Source of the DNA: an uncultured Actinomyces sp.
GTDB taxonomy: Bacteria > Actinomycetota > Actinomycetes > Actinomycetales > Actinomycetaceae
Length of the DNA: 8,962 bases
NCBI GenBank assembly: GCA_900556405.1
Contig: USPB01000079.1
Span: 1-8,962, forward strand
Direction of reading: 5' to 3'
Part shown: piece by piece, positions 1-6,290 of the stretch
How positions within the stretch are numbered: position 1 is the stretch's first letter
Layout: each line of letters begins with the position of its first letter
Translations under genes and position numbers: made by a program
The notes under the pieces: generated by a model
Databases searched by the model: none
What the model saw: only the letters and a program-made list of their open reading frames with translations
What the model was told of the DNA's origin: nothing

Positions 1-2786
1 TGACCACGGACTTCCACATGGGACCCTGGGAGTCGATTCGCTCGATCTACCCGGCCTGCTGGGGCTACTGCTCGTGGGCGAACCGCGACGAGAGCGCGAA
101 GAACTACAAGGAACGCGAGCTGGTCAACAACCTCATCGGTACGGTGGCATCGGGTGGCCAGTTTGCCTACAACGTCGGCCCGAAGGGCGACGGCACGATC
201 GATGCCTTCGATTCTGGCGTCGTCACCGAGGTCGGCCAGTGGATGGCGCGTCATCCCGACGCCATCACGGGAGCGCGCCCGACGTGGTTCCCCGCCCCCG
301 ACTGGGGCAAGGTGATGACCAAGGGCAACGACCTCTACTTTTTCCCCGAGCTGTGGAGCCCCGGCAAGACGCTGACGCTTCCCAGCGTCGGTGGCCACGT
401 GAGCGCCGTGACCGTGGACGGCACCGACCGCGCCCTCGACTTCTCCCAGGACGGCACCACCCTCACGGTGACCATGTCGGGCGATAACCCGGAGCCGAAC
501 CTGCGTCCCGTCATCAAGGTGACCTTCGACGGCGCCCCCACGTACATTCCCACGCAGACGGTGACCGCCGTCGATGGGGCGACGATCTCGTCGGAGCAGT
601 TCTTCGGACGGGCCTCAGCCATGCGCTACTCCGGTCCGCAGGCCTACGATGCCTACCTCGTGAACAAGGGGGATAAGGCCATCACCGACCTGACCGTGAA
701 GTTCTCGGGTAACTTCGACGCCTCCACGACCTACAAGATCACCCTCGGGACCACGTCCATTGAGGTGACCGGTGCGCAGATCGAGGCCGGAGAAGTGGGC
801 GAGGGCCTCGTCCTTGAGCCCGGCCAGGTCACGCCCCTGCGCCTCGAGCTGGCACATCCCGCCTACTACGCCGATCCGATTCGCCTGGGTTCCGTGAGTG
901 CGACCGTACATGTCTACGACGAGAACGCGGCCACTCAGCCGCCGGTCATCGCCACGGATCCCTCCTCGGTGTCTGTGAAGGTGGGGGAGAGCGCTACCTT
1001 CACGGTTGTCGCTTCGGGCCGCCCGGCCGCCACTATCCAGTGGTACCGCGTCCCCAAGGGAGCGACCGAGGGAACGGCAATCCCGGACGCCACGAGCTCT
1101 ATGTACACCCTGACGACCACACTCGAGGATGACGGCGCACAGTTCTACGCGGTCGCCACGAACGCGAACGGCTCCACGACCTCGGCGCGTGCGACCCTCA
1201 CCGTCACCAAGGGCAGTGACAACATCGCCCTCAACAAGACGGCCACCATGTCCTCGACGGGCTGGGGCGGCACCGCTTCGCGCGCCGTTGACGGCAACAC
1301 GGACGGTGTGTGGGACAACGGCTCGGTTGCCCACACGGGCAAGCAGGCTAACCCCTGGTGGGAGGTCGACCTCGGCGAGGACCACTCCCTCGGCGTCGTG
1401 AACGTCTGGAACCGCTCGTCTTCCGACAACTGCCAGGGAATCTCCTGCGACCAGCGTCTGCACGACTTCTGGGTGGTCGCCTCCACGACGCGCCTTGACG
1501 CCTCCTTCAACCCGGCCACGGCTGGTGCGGTTGACGGCGTTCACGCGATCAAGGTTGATGGAGTCGGAGGCCGCCCGAGCGCAGTCGACTTCGAGGGCTT
1601 CGACGCGCGCTTCATCCGCGTCATCCAGCCCACCGAGTTCGGCGAGTTTGCGCTCGCTGAGGTCGAGGCCTTCGAGGCCGCCGCACCGACCCCGGATCCC
1701 GGCGATCAGGAGCCCCCGGTGATCAAGCCCCTCACCGTGACTGCCAACCCCTCTGAAGACGCGCAGATCTCCGGAGACGGCGCATTCCGCACCGTGACAG
1801 GCAAGGAGGGGACGCAGGTCACGATCACAGCCGAGGCCACTGGAACGCCGACTCCGACCCTTATCTGGCAGATCAAGCGTGAAGGCTCCGACTCGTGGTC
1901 CATCGTCGAAGATGAGAATGGTCCTGAGCTGACTCTCACGATCGACGGCGAGAGCAATGGTTCTGTCGTCCGTGTCATGGCCATGAACGAGGCTGGGGTC
2001 GCCGAATCGGGTCTCGTGACCCTCGCCCTGGCCGAGGAGCCGGCACCGGCCCCTGATCCGACCCCGGATCCGGCGCCCACGCCCGACCCGACCCCGGCCC
2101 CTGACCCGACCCCCGATCCGGCACCCACGCCCGACCCGACCCCCGATCCGGTACCCACACCCGATCACACGGTGGGTACCTGGATGAACGACGGCACCGG
2201 CTGGTGGTGGAAGATCACCGGTGGAGACTACGCCAAGAACGAGACCCTCACCCTTGACGGACGCGTCTACCGATTCGACCAGAACGGCTACATGCTGACG
2301 GGTTGGGTGTACTGGGATGGCGCGTGGCGCTACCACAACGGCGCAGGAGCGCAGGTCACCGGATGGGTCAACCTGGGTGGCTCGTGGTTCTACCTGACGC
2401 CAGAGACCGGCGCGATGGTCACCGGCTGGCAGATGGTGGCAGACAAGTGGTTCTTCTTTGCCTCCAACGGCGTCATGGCCACCGGCTGGCTCTACACGGG
2501 CGGTGCGTGGTACTACCTGGATCCGTCCGGCGCGATGTACACCGGCTGGCTTCAGATGGGGTCGCACTGGTACCTGATGAGCGACAGCGGTGCCATGACG
2601 ATCGGATGGAAGCCGCTGGGAAGCACCTGGTACTACTTCGGTGCATCGGGCCAGATGGCCACCGGCTGGCAGCAGATCGGCGGCGTCTGGTACTACTTCG
2701 GGACCGGAGGCGACATGTACACGGGCGGCCACTGGATCGGCTGGCGCTGGTACACCTTCGGCAGCGACGGACGCTGGCTGGGCTGA
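1..2786 (+). CDS. Secreted multidomain alpha-L-fucosidase (GH29), 5' end outside window
   Basis: The reading frame is already open at base 3, so this is the C-terminal part of a larger gene; the ATG at 18 is internal (residues below are numbered from it). Residues 1-80 resemble the end of a GH29 fucosidase catalytic domain, with PWESIRS, CWGY and NVGPKGDGTI motifs; the catalytic nucleophile Asp would lie upstream. Beta-rich domains follow at about 85-165 and 170-300. Then come an Ig-like domain (308-400), an F5/8 type C/F-type lectin domain (402-556), a second Ig-like domain (565-675), a Pro-Asp-Thr linker (676-717) and GW-type wall-binding repeats (719-922). There is no LPXTG motif or terminal membrane anchor, so attachment is probably non-covalent through the repeats. 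The likely role is removal of terminal L-fucose from host glycans at the cell surface. A signal peptide is expected upstream but cannot be seen. The fucosidase call rests on the short catalytic remnant plus the architecture; a related GH family is possible. Confidence 0.8.
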   Translation, partial: TTDFHMGPWESIRSIYPACWGYCSWANRDESAKNYKERELVNNLIGTVASGGQFAYNVGPKGDGTIDAFDSGVVTEVGQWMARHPDAITGARPTWFPAPDWGKVMTKGNDLYFFPELWSPGKTLTLPSVGGHVSAVTVDGTDRALDFSQDGTTLTVTMSGDNPEPNLRPVIKVTFDGAPTYIPTQTVTAVDGATISSEQFFGRASAMRYSGPQAYDAYLVNKGDKAITDLTVKFSGNFDASTTYKITLGTTSIEVTGAQIEAGEVGEGLVLEPGQVTPLRLELAHPAYYADPIRLGSVSATVHVYDENAATQPPVIATDPSSVSVKVGESATFTVVASGRPAATIQWYRVPKGATEGTAIPDATSSMYTLTTTLEDDGAQFYAVATNANGSTTSARATLTVTKGSDNIALNKTATMSSTGWGGTASRAVDGNTDGVWDNGSVAHTGKQANPWWEVDLGEDHSLGVVNVWNRSSSDNCQGISCDQRLHDFWVVASTTRLDASFNPATAGAVDGVHAIKVDGVGGRPSAVDFEGFDARFIRVIQPTEFGEFALAEVEAFEAAAPTPDPGDQEPPVIKPLTVTANPSEDAQISGDGAFRTVTGKEGTQVTITAEATGTPTPTLIWQIKREGSDSWSIVEDENGPELTLTIDGESNGSVVRVMAMNEAGVAESGLVTLALAEEPAPAPDPTPDPAPTPDPTPAPDPTPDPAPTPDPTPDPVPTPDHTVGTWMNDGTGWWWKITGGDYAKNETLTLDGRVYRFDQNGYMLTGWVYWDGAWRYHNGAGAQVTGWVNLGGSWFYLTPETGAMVTGWQMVADKWFFFASNGVMATGWLYTGGAWYYLDPSGAMYTGWLQMGSHWYLMSDSGAMTIGWKPLGSTWYYFGASGQMATGWQQIGGVWYYFGTGGDMYTGGHWIGWRWYTFGSDGRWLG
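939..1211 (+). other. Ig-like domain 1 of the fucosidase
   Basis: Residues 308-398 show an immunoglobulin-like pattern: PSSVSVKVGESATFTV, then IQWYRV, then a DDGAQFYAVATNANG segment and a final ARATLTV strand. The usual disulfide cysteines are absent, as is common in bacterial surface Ig-like domains. It probably acts as a spacer between the catalytic/beta-sandwich part and the lectin domain. Confidence 0.7.
1221..1685 (+). other. F5/8 type C domain of F-type lectin (fucolectin) type
   Basis: Residues 402-556 of the fucosidase open with NIALNKTATMSS, typical of F5/8 type C and F-type lectin domains, followed by RAVDGNTDG and NPWWEVDLG. His439 (1332-1334) and Arg466 (1413-1415) are separated by exactly 26 residues, matching the start of the fucose-binding motif HX26RXDX4(R/K) known from F-type lectins. 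The third basic residue is probably Arg480 (1455-1457), which would require a longer loop than usual between the two arginines. Two cysteines, 472 and 477, lie in that loop, where classical family members have an adjacent Cys pair. The domain probably binds fucosylated glycan and holds the enzyme on its substrate. Confidence 0.75.
1710..2042 (+). other. Ig-like domain 2 of the fucosidase
   Basis: Residues 565-675 repeat the general Ig-like plan: a KEGTQVTITAEATGTPTPTL strand pair with Trp in LIWQIK, then VVRVMAMNEAG and a closing SGLVTLAL strand. It lies between the lectin domain and the Pro-rich linker and has no cysteine. It is probably structural, raising the binding and catalytic domains above the wall. 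Confidence 0.6.
2052..2165 (+). repeat. 48-bp tandem repeat encoding Pro/Asp/Thr linker
   Basis: Two nearly identical 48-bp units (2052-2099 and 2100-2147), plus an 18-bp partial unit to 2165, encode PDPTPDPAPTPDPTP(A/D). The differences visible between the units are mostly third-position changes. A proline-rich stretch of this kind forms an extended, stiff linker through the wall, here joining the Ig-like domain to the wall-binding repeats. Since 48 is a multiple of 3, gain or loss of units would keep the frame. Confidence 0.85.
2172..2783 (+). repeat. Choline-binding-type (GW) cell-wall-binding repeat array
   Basis: Residues 719-922 begin with a divergent leader module (GWWWKITGGDYAKNETL, then VYRFDQNGYM) like the lead module of pneumococcal choline-binding proteins. 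From 2301 there are eight units of about 20 residues, each starting with TGW or a variant and carrying an aromatic core such as WYYF and a GAM-type turn. Trp and Tyr at regular spacing are the residues that form ligand pockets between successive units in the choline-binding family. The last unit is degenerate (GGHWIGW) and ends the protein. By analogy it anchors the enzyme to a wall polymer; the ligand in actinobacteria is not evident from the sequence. Confidence 0.88.
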
Positions 2787-2828
2787 TGCTCAGCTGAGAG
2801 CCGGGCGATAACAACTCCCGTCCGCATG

Positions 2829-2869
2829 CGGTGGGGGTGGAGTTCCAATCGGAACGTCCACCCCCACCG
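2829..2869. terminator. Strong hairpin between convergent genes, probable bidirectional terminator
   Basis: The left arm 2829-2846 (CGGTGGGGGTGGA then GTTCC) pairs fully with 2851-2869, leaving a 4-base loop AATC and one bulged G at 2856, giving an 18-bp GC-rich stem. It lies 42 bp after the fucosidase stop and 23 bp beyond the kinase stop, so it can serve both transcripts. Neither side has a good T-run, so the terminator call rests on stem strength and position. Confidence 0.75.
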
Positions 2870-2892
2870 TCGTGTTGTGCGCGTGCGTCTGG

Positions 2893-4539
2893 TTACCCCT
2901 CAAGCGGAGCGATCCACCGGATCTGGGTGCCCACCCCACCCTCGCCGCTGCCGGCATCGAACGAGCCGCGGTGCCGTCGGGCGCGCTCTGCCATGTTGGC
3001 CAGCCCCGAATTGCGCGTCCGATCGGGGTCGATGCCGCGTCCGTCGTCGTTGATCGTGATGCGCACGCGTCCGGTCTTTCCCTGTCCGGAGACGTCGACG
3101 CACACGGTCGCTGCTGTCGCATGGGCGTGACGGGCGATGTTGGACAGGCCTTCACGCACGATTGCCACGACGTCGTCGGAGAGGTCGGGGTCGACGCGAC
3201 CGTCGAACTCATCGATCACAATGAGCTCGTTATCCAGGTCGGAGTTGATGGCGCGTCCGTCGAGTGTGATCACGAGCGAGGGGGCAAAACCCAGCGCGGA
3301 ACGGGTGAGCGAGGACTCGCGGCGAATTCGCTCAACCAGACCGACTGCTTTGTCGCGCTCGCGCAAGTTGTGCACGATGGTGCGGATCTGGCGGACGGCC
3401 TCGTCGATGGATGCGAGGGATGTGTCGATGAGCGCCTCGATGGATGAGGGATCGGCCTGCCCGGCGGCGACTTTCTGCTTTGCTGCGTCCAGTGCCATGC
3501 CGGTGGCGAAGAGCTGCTGGATGGCGAAATCGTGCAGGTCACGCCCAATGCGGTCACGCTCGTCGAGCAGCGCGGCTACGTCCTGAGCGTGGCGGGCGGA
3601 GGCGAGCTCCAGCGCAAGGGTGGCTTGAGACGCTAAGGATTCAGCGAGGGATAGCTCTGACGCGTCGAACTCAGGCGCGCCGATTTGTCGCAGGAGAATG
3701 AGAACGCCGGAGGAGACGCCACGGGAGCGCAGGGGAGCATAGAGCGCGGACCCGAAGGCGGCGAGTTCGGGGACGCGAAGAGTCTGCGCGCGTGACATTG
3801 AGTCGACGATCATGCCGGTACCCTCGTGCAACACGCTCATGGCGCGCCCTTCGGGCGGGAAAACGAGACCTAGCAGGTTGGAGGCGTTCTTGCCGTCGAC
3901 GATTTCAGCGGCCCACGTGTCACCGACGGACTGCAGGACGATGATCGCGGTGTCTGCGTGGGAAACTTCGCGCACGGTCTTGGCGATGAGTTCGAGGGCT
4001 TCCTCCTCATCGGCGCCCTCCAGCATCGTCGTTGTCAGGGACTGGGAGGCGCTAATCCATCGGGCGGTGCGCTTGGAGTCCGCATAGAGGTTCGCGTTTT
4101 CGACGGCGATGCCGGCGGCGGGGACCAGGGCGGCGACGACGGCCGCGTCCTCGTCCGTGTAGCCGCCGGGCTTTCCCATCAGGTAGAGGCGCCCGTAGAC
4201 CTGTTCGTGCACGAGGACGGAGACCCCGAGGAATGGCGGGGTGGAGGCGGGCAGATCAATGTCGGGCGCGTCCTGCGGGGAGTTGACGAGGAGCGGTGCG
4301 TTGACGGGGATGACAGTCGGCAGTGACTCGGGCACGGGCGGGGCAGGGTAGGAGTCGTGGTGCTCCAGGCGCAGGGTAGTGGCGCCCCAGGTGTCGAGCA
4401 CGCACATCGTGGCGTGCGGCGACGAGGTCAGCGCGCAGGCCTGATCAACGAAGTTCTGCAGTCCCGACTTCAGGTCGAGTGAACTCGTCAGGTCGAGCGC
4501 CGCCTGGAGAAGTGTGAATTCTGTGCGTTCGTGGCTCAT
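2893..4539 (-). CDS. GAF-GAF sensor histidine kinase, DevS/DosS-like
   Basis: A 548-residue cytoplasmic kinase with no membrane segment. GAF domain 1 spans about 7-148 (FLGV at 103-106, VYGRLYL at 114-120, AAGIAVENANLY at 141-152) and GAF 2 about 170-312. A HisKA_3 dimerisation domain has the phosphoacceptor His336 in RDRIGRDLHDFAIQQLF. The ATPase domain has an N-box (EGLSNIARHA), a G1 box (NDDGRGID) and a G2 box (GLANMAERA), ending at 548. Order and local motifs resemble mycobacterial DevS/DosS, whose partners are NarL/LuxR-type regulators. The ATG at 4539 overlaps the cydC stop as ATGA and is preceded by AGGAGG; an upstream GTG at 4563 is less likely. Its position at the end of the cyd operon suggests a role in respiration or redox response. 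The heme His of DosS seems absent, so the signal is unknown. No response regulator lies nearby in the window. Confidence 0.9.
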   Translation of the reverse strand: MSHERTEFTLLQAALDLTSSLDLKSGLQNFVDQACALTSSPHATMCVLDTWGATTLRLEHHDSYPAPPVPESLPTVIPVNAPLLVNSPQDAPDIDLPASTPPFLGVSVLVHEQVYGRLYLMGKPGGYTDEDAAVVAALVPAAGIAVENANLYADSKRTARWISASQSLTTTMLEGADEEEALELIAKTVREVSHADTAIIVLQSVGDTWAAEIVDGKNASNLLGLVFPPEGRAMSVLHEGTGMIVDSMSRAQTLRVPELAAFGSALYAPLRSRGVSSGVLILLRQIGAPEFDASELSLAESLASQATLALELASARHAQDVAALLDERDRIGRDLHDFAIQQLFATGMALDAAKQKVAAGQADPSSIEALIDTSLASIDEAVRQIRTIVHNLRERDKAVGLVERIRRESSLTRSALGFAPSLVITLDGRAINSDLDNELIVIDEFDGRVDPDLSDDVVAIVREGLSNIARHAHATAATVCVDVSGQGKTGRVRITINDDGRGIDPDRTRNSGLANMAERARRHRGSFDAGSGEGGVGTQIRWIAPLEG

Positions 4540-6290
4540 TGTTCCTCCTGCTCGAGAGCCCACTGGTAGGCGGGGAGAATGCGTGTGACGTCCTCATGCG
4601 TGCCCTGTGCTGCGACGTGAGCACACCCGCCCGGTTCGTCGGCAGCTAAGGCGAGGACACGGTCGGCCTGGTCGAGAGCGCTGAGTCGGTGCGTGACGAC
4701 CAGGGTAGCGCGGTCGGCAGACGGCGTGAGGAGTGTTTCCATGAGACGGTCCGCGGTGGCCGCATCGAGGTGCTCGGAGGCCTCATCGATTGCCAGAACA
4801 GGAGCCGGGGCAGCCAGTGCGCGCGCCATGAGGAGTCGACGTCGCTCGCCTCCCGATACGGTCGTTCCCCCGGAACCGATGACCGTGTCGATCCCCTCGG
4901 GGAGGGATTCGATCCACTCGTCGAGGCCTGCCCGCGTGAGCAGGTCCGAGGCCTCGTCTCGGGTCAGCGAGGCGCGCGCCACGCGGAGGTTCTCGTAGAT
5001 GGTGGTTGCGAAGACGTGGGCGTCCTCGGCCGTCATCGTGATGTGTGCGGTGAGCTGGTCACGGTCCGCTCCCCAGGCCGGTACGCCGTTGATAAGAGCT
5101 GCACCCGACTTGGGTGGGATGATGCCCGTGAGGGTTGCGAGCAGCGTCGTCTTTCCGATGCCGGAGGCACCCACGACGGCGAGCGAGGAACCGGGGCGCA
5201 GCGTCAGAGAGATGCCGGTCGCCAGGGTCGGCCCGCCCGGCCAACCGATCGCCAGGTCGCGTGCCTCGATCACGGTGGGGCCTTCCGGAATGGTGTGGGG
5301 CTTGGTGGGCACCTCGTCGTCCAGCAGAGCGCAAATTCGCTGTGCCGCCTGGGCGCTGCGCACCAGCTGGGAAGCCGCGGGAGCAAGCTCGGCGACCCCC
5401 TCGAACGATGAGAGCGGAATAAGGACGATGACCGCGAGGAGTACCTGAGCGAGCGTGCCCGACGTGGTCTGCGGGATGCCGATGAGGAGGGCACCGATGA
5501 CGGCTGCGCCCATCGCACACACGTCGAGGCCTCGGGCCAGCGCGGAGAGCCTGGCCGAGTGGGCGAGGGCGGTGGACAGGCGCGTTTCGGAGCGCGCGAG
5601 TGAACTCTTGGCGTGATTGAGTGTGCCCGCGACAGACAGCTCCGTGGCACCTTCCAACACGGCGAGTGTTGTTGCCGCGATATCGGTGCGGGCCTGCGAC
5701 CCCTGTGTTTCAGCGAGTCGAACCGAGCGCGCGATAAGCGCGGGTGCCACGATGCCAGAGACGATGAGCGCGCAGGCGAGGATCGCTCCCGCGGCCGGAG
5801 AGATAACCGTGACGACGCCGACCGTACCAACTCCGACGATGAGGGCGACGAGTGACGGCAGGAGGGTTTTAACGACGACATTTCCGACTTCGTCAACGTC
5901 TGCTCCGGCGCGCGTCATGAGGTCTCCTCGACGCAGCGAGGTCAGCGTCGCGCTCGGAGCCTCGCAGAGCCGGTCGTAAAGGTTGCCACGCAAAGAGTCC
6001 ATGCCCGCCAAAGCGACCTTGTGCGAGGCAAGGCGCGACAGGTAGCGGGCAAGGGCACGCGAGATGCCAAACAGGCGGACAGCTGTCGCCGCGACGGTCA
6101 AATACATGACGGGCGGCTGCTGGGAGGCGCGCGCGATCAACCATGCAGCGGTTCCACCGAGTGCGATGGCCGAACCTAGCGCGCTCACACCGAGGAGGAG
6201 TGAGAGCGCGAAACCGGAGCGCGACACCTGGAGCATGGAGATGCTCCGACGCAGAGCGGTTGCCTCAGAGCGGGTCAGGAAGAGCGTCAT
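4536..6290 (-). CDS. cydC: Thiol reductant ABC exporter subunit CydC
   Basis: A 584-residue ABC half-transporter with an N-terminal membrane domain (about 1-320) and a C-terminal ATPase (about 338-584). The segment 49-93, with WLIARASQQPPV and RLFGISRALARYLSRLASH, is characteristic of CydC. ATPase motifs are Walker A GASGIGKTT (374-382), signature VSGGERRRLLMARAL (478-492), Walker B with DEASEHLD (502-509) and the switch His534. The Q-loop position reads TAEDAHVF, with no glutamine. With CydD it forms the inner-membrane exporter of cysteine/glutathione required to assemble cytochrome bd. It overlaps cydD by ATGA upstream and the kinase by ATGA downstream, and has a GAGGAGG site 7 bases before its start. 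The length is normal for the family. CydC rather than CydD is supported by the N-terminal motif and by order. Confidence 0.95.
   Translation of the reverse strand: MTLFLTRSEATALRRSISMLQVSRSGFALSLLLGVSALGSAIALGGTAAWLIARASQQPPVMYLTVAATAVRLFGISRALARYLSRLASHKVALAGMDSLRGNLYDRLCEAPSATLTSLRRGDLMTRAGADVDEVGNVVVKTLLPSLVALIVGVGTVGVVTVISPAAGAILACALIVSGIVAPALIARSVRLAETQGSQARTDIAATTLAVLEGATELSVAGTLNHAKSSLARSETRLSTALAHSARLSALARGLDVCAMGAAVIGALLIGIPQTTSGTLAQVLLAVIVLIPLSSFEGVAELAPAASQLVRSAQAAQRICALLDDEVPTKPHTIPEGPTVIEARDLAIGWPGGPTLATGISLTLRPGSSLAVVGASGIGKTTLLATLTGIIPPKSGAALINGVPAWGADRDQLTAHITMTAEDAHVFATTIYENLRVARASLTRDEASDLLTRAGLDEWIESLPEGIDTVIGSGGTTVSGGERRRLLMARALAAPAPVLAIDEASEHLDAATADRLMETLLTPSADRATLVVTHRLSALDQADRVLALAADEPGGCAHVAAQGTHEDVTRILPAYQWALEQEEQ
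4544..4549 (-). promoter_or_regulatory. Shine-Dalgarno AGGAGG deciding the kinase start
   Basis: On the minus strand AGGAGG is followed by AACA and the ATG at 4539. The site lies inside the end of cydC, and the ATG shares bases with the cydC TGA (ATGA). This supports translational coupling and the choice of 4539 over the GTG at 4563. Confidence 0.85.

Noticed and set aside
18..20. ATG at 18 as the true start of the fucosidase
   Set aside because: The frame is open to the window edge and the residues on both sides are interior GH29 sequence; no signal peptide follows, although the protein must be exported to use its wall-binding repeats.
615..2732. 705-codon open frame on the minus strand opposite the fucosidase
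   Set aside because: Its translation is Arg/Gly/Val-rich with no recognisable domain, and it lies opposite a clearly domain-bearing gene. Long antisense frames are usual in high-GC DNA with strong third-position bias.
2789..2798. 10-bp palindrome CTCAGCTGAG just after the fucosidase stop
   Set aside because: Short, without loop or partner site; it may be chance, and the much stronger hairpin lies at 2829-2869.
4540..4563. GTG at 4563 as an earlier start of the kinase
   Set aside because: It would add eight residues (MGSRAGGT) and deepen the overlap with cydC, while the AGGAGG at 4544-4549 is well placed for the ATG at 4539.
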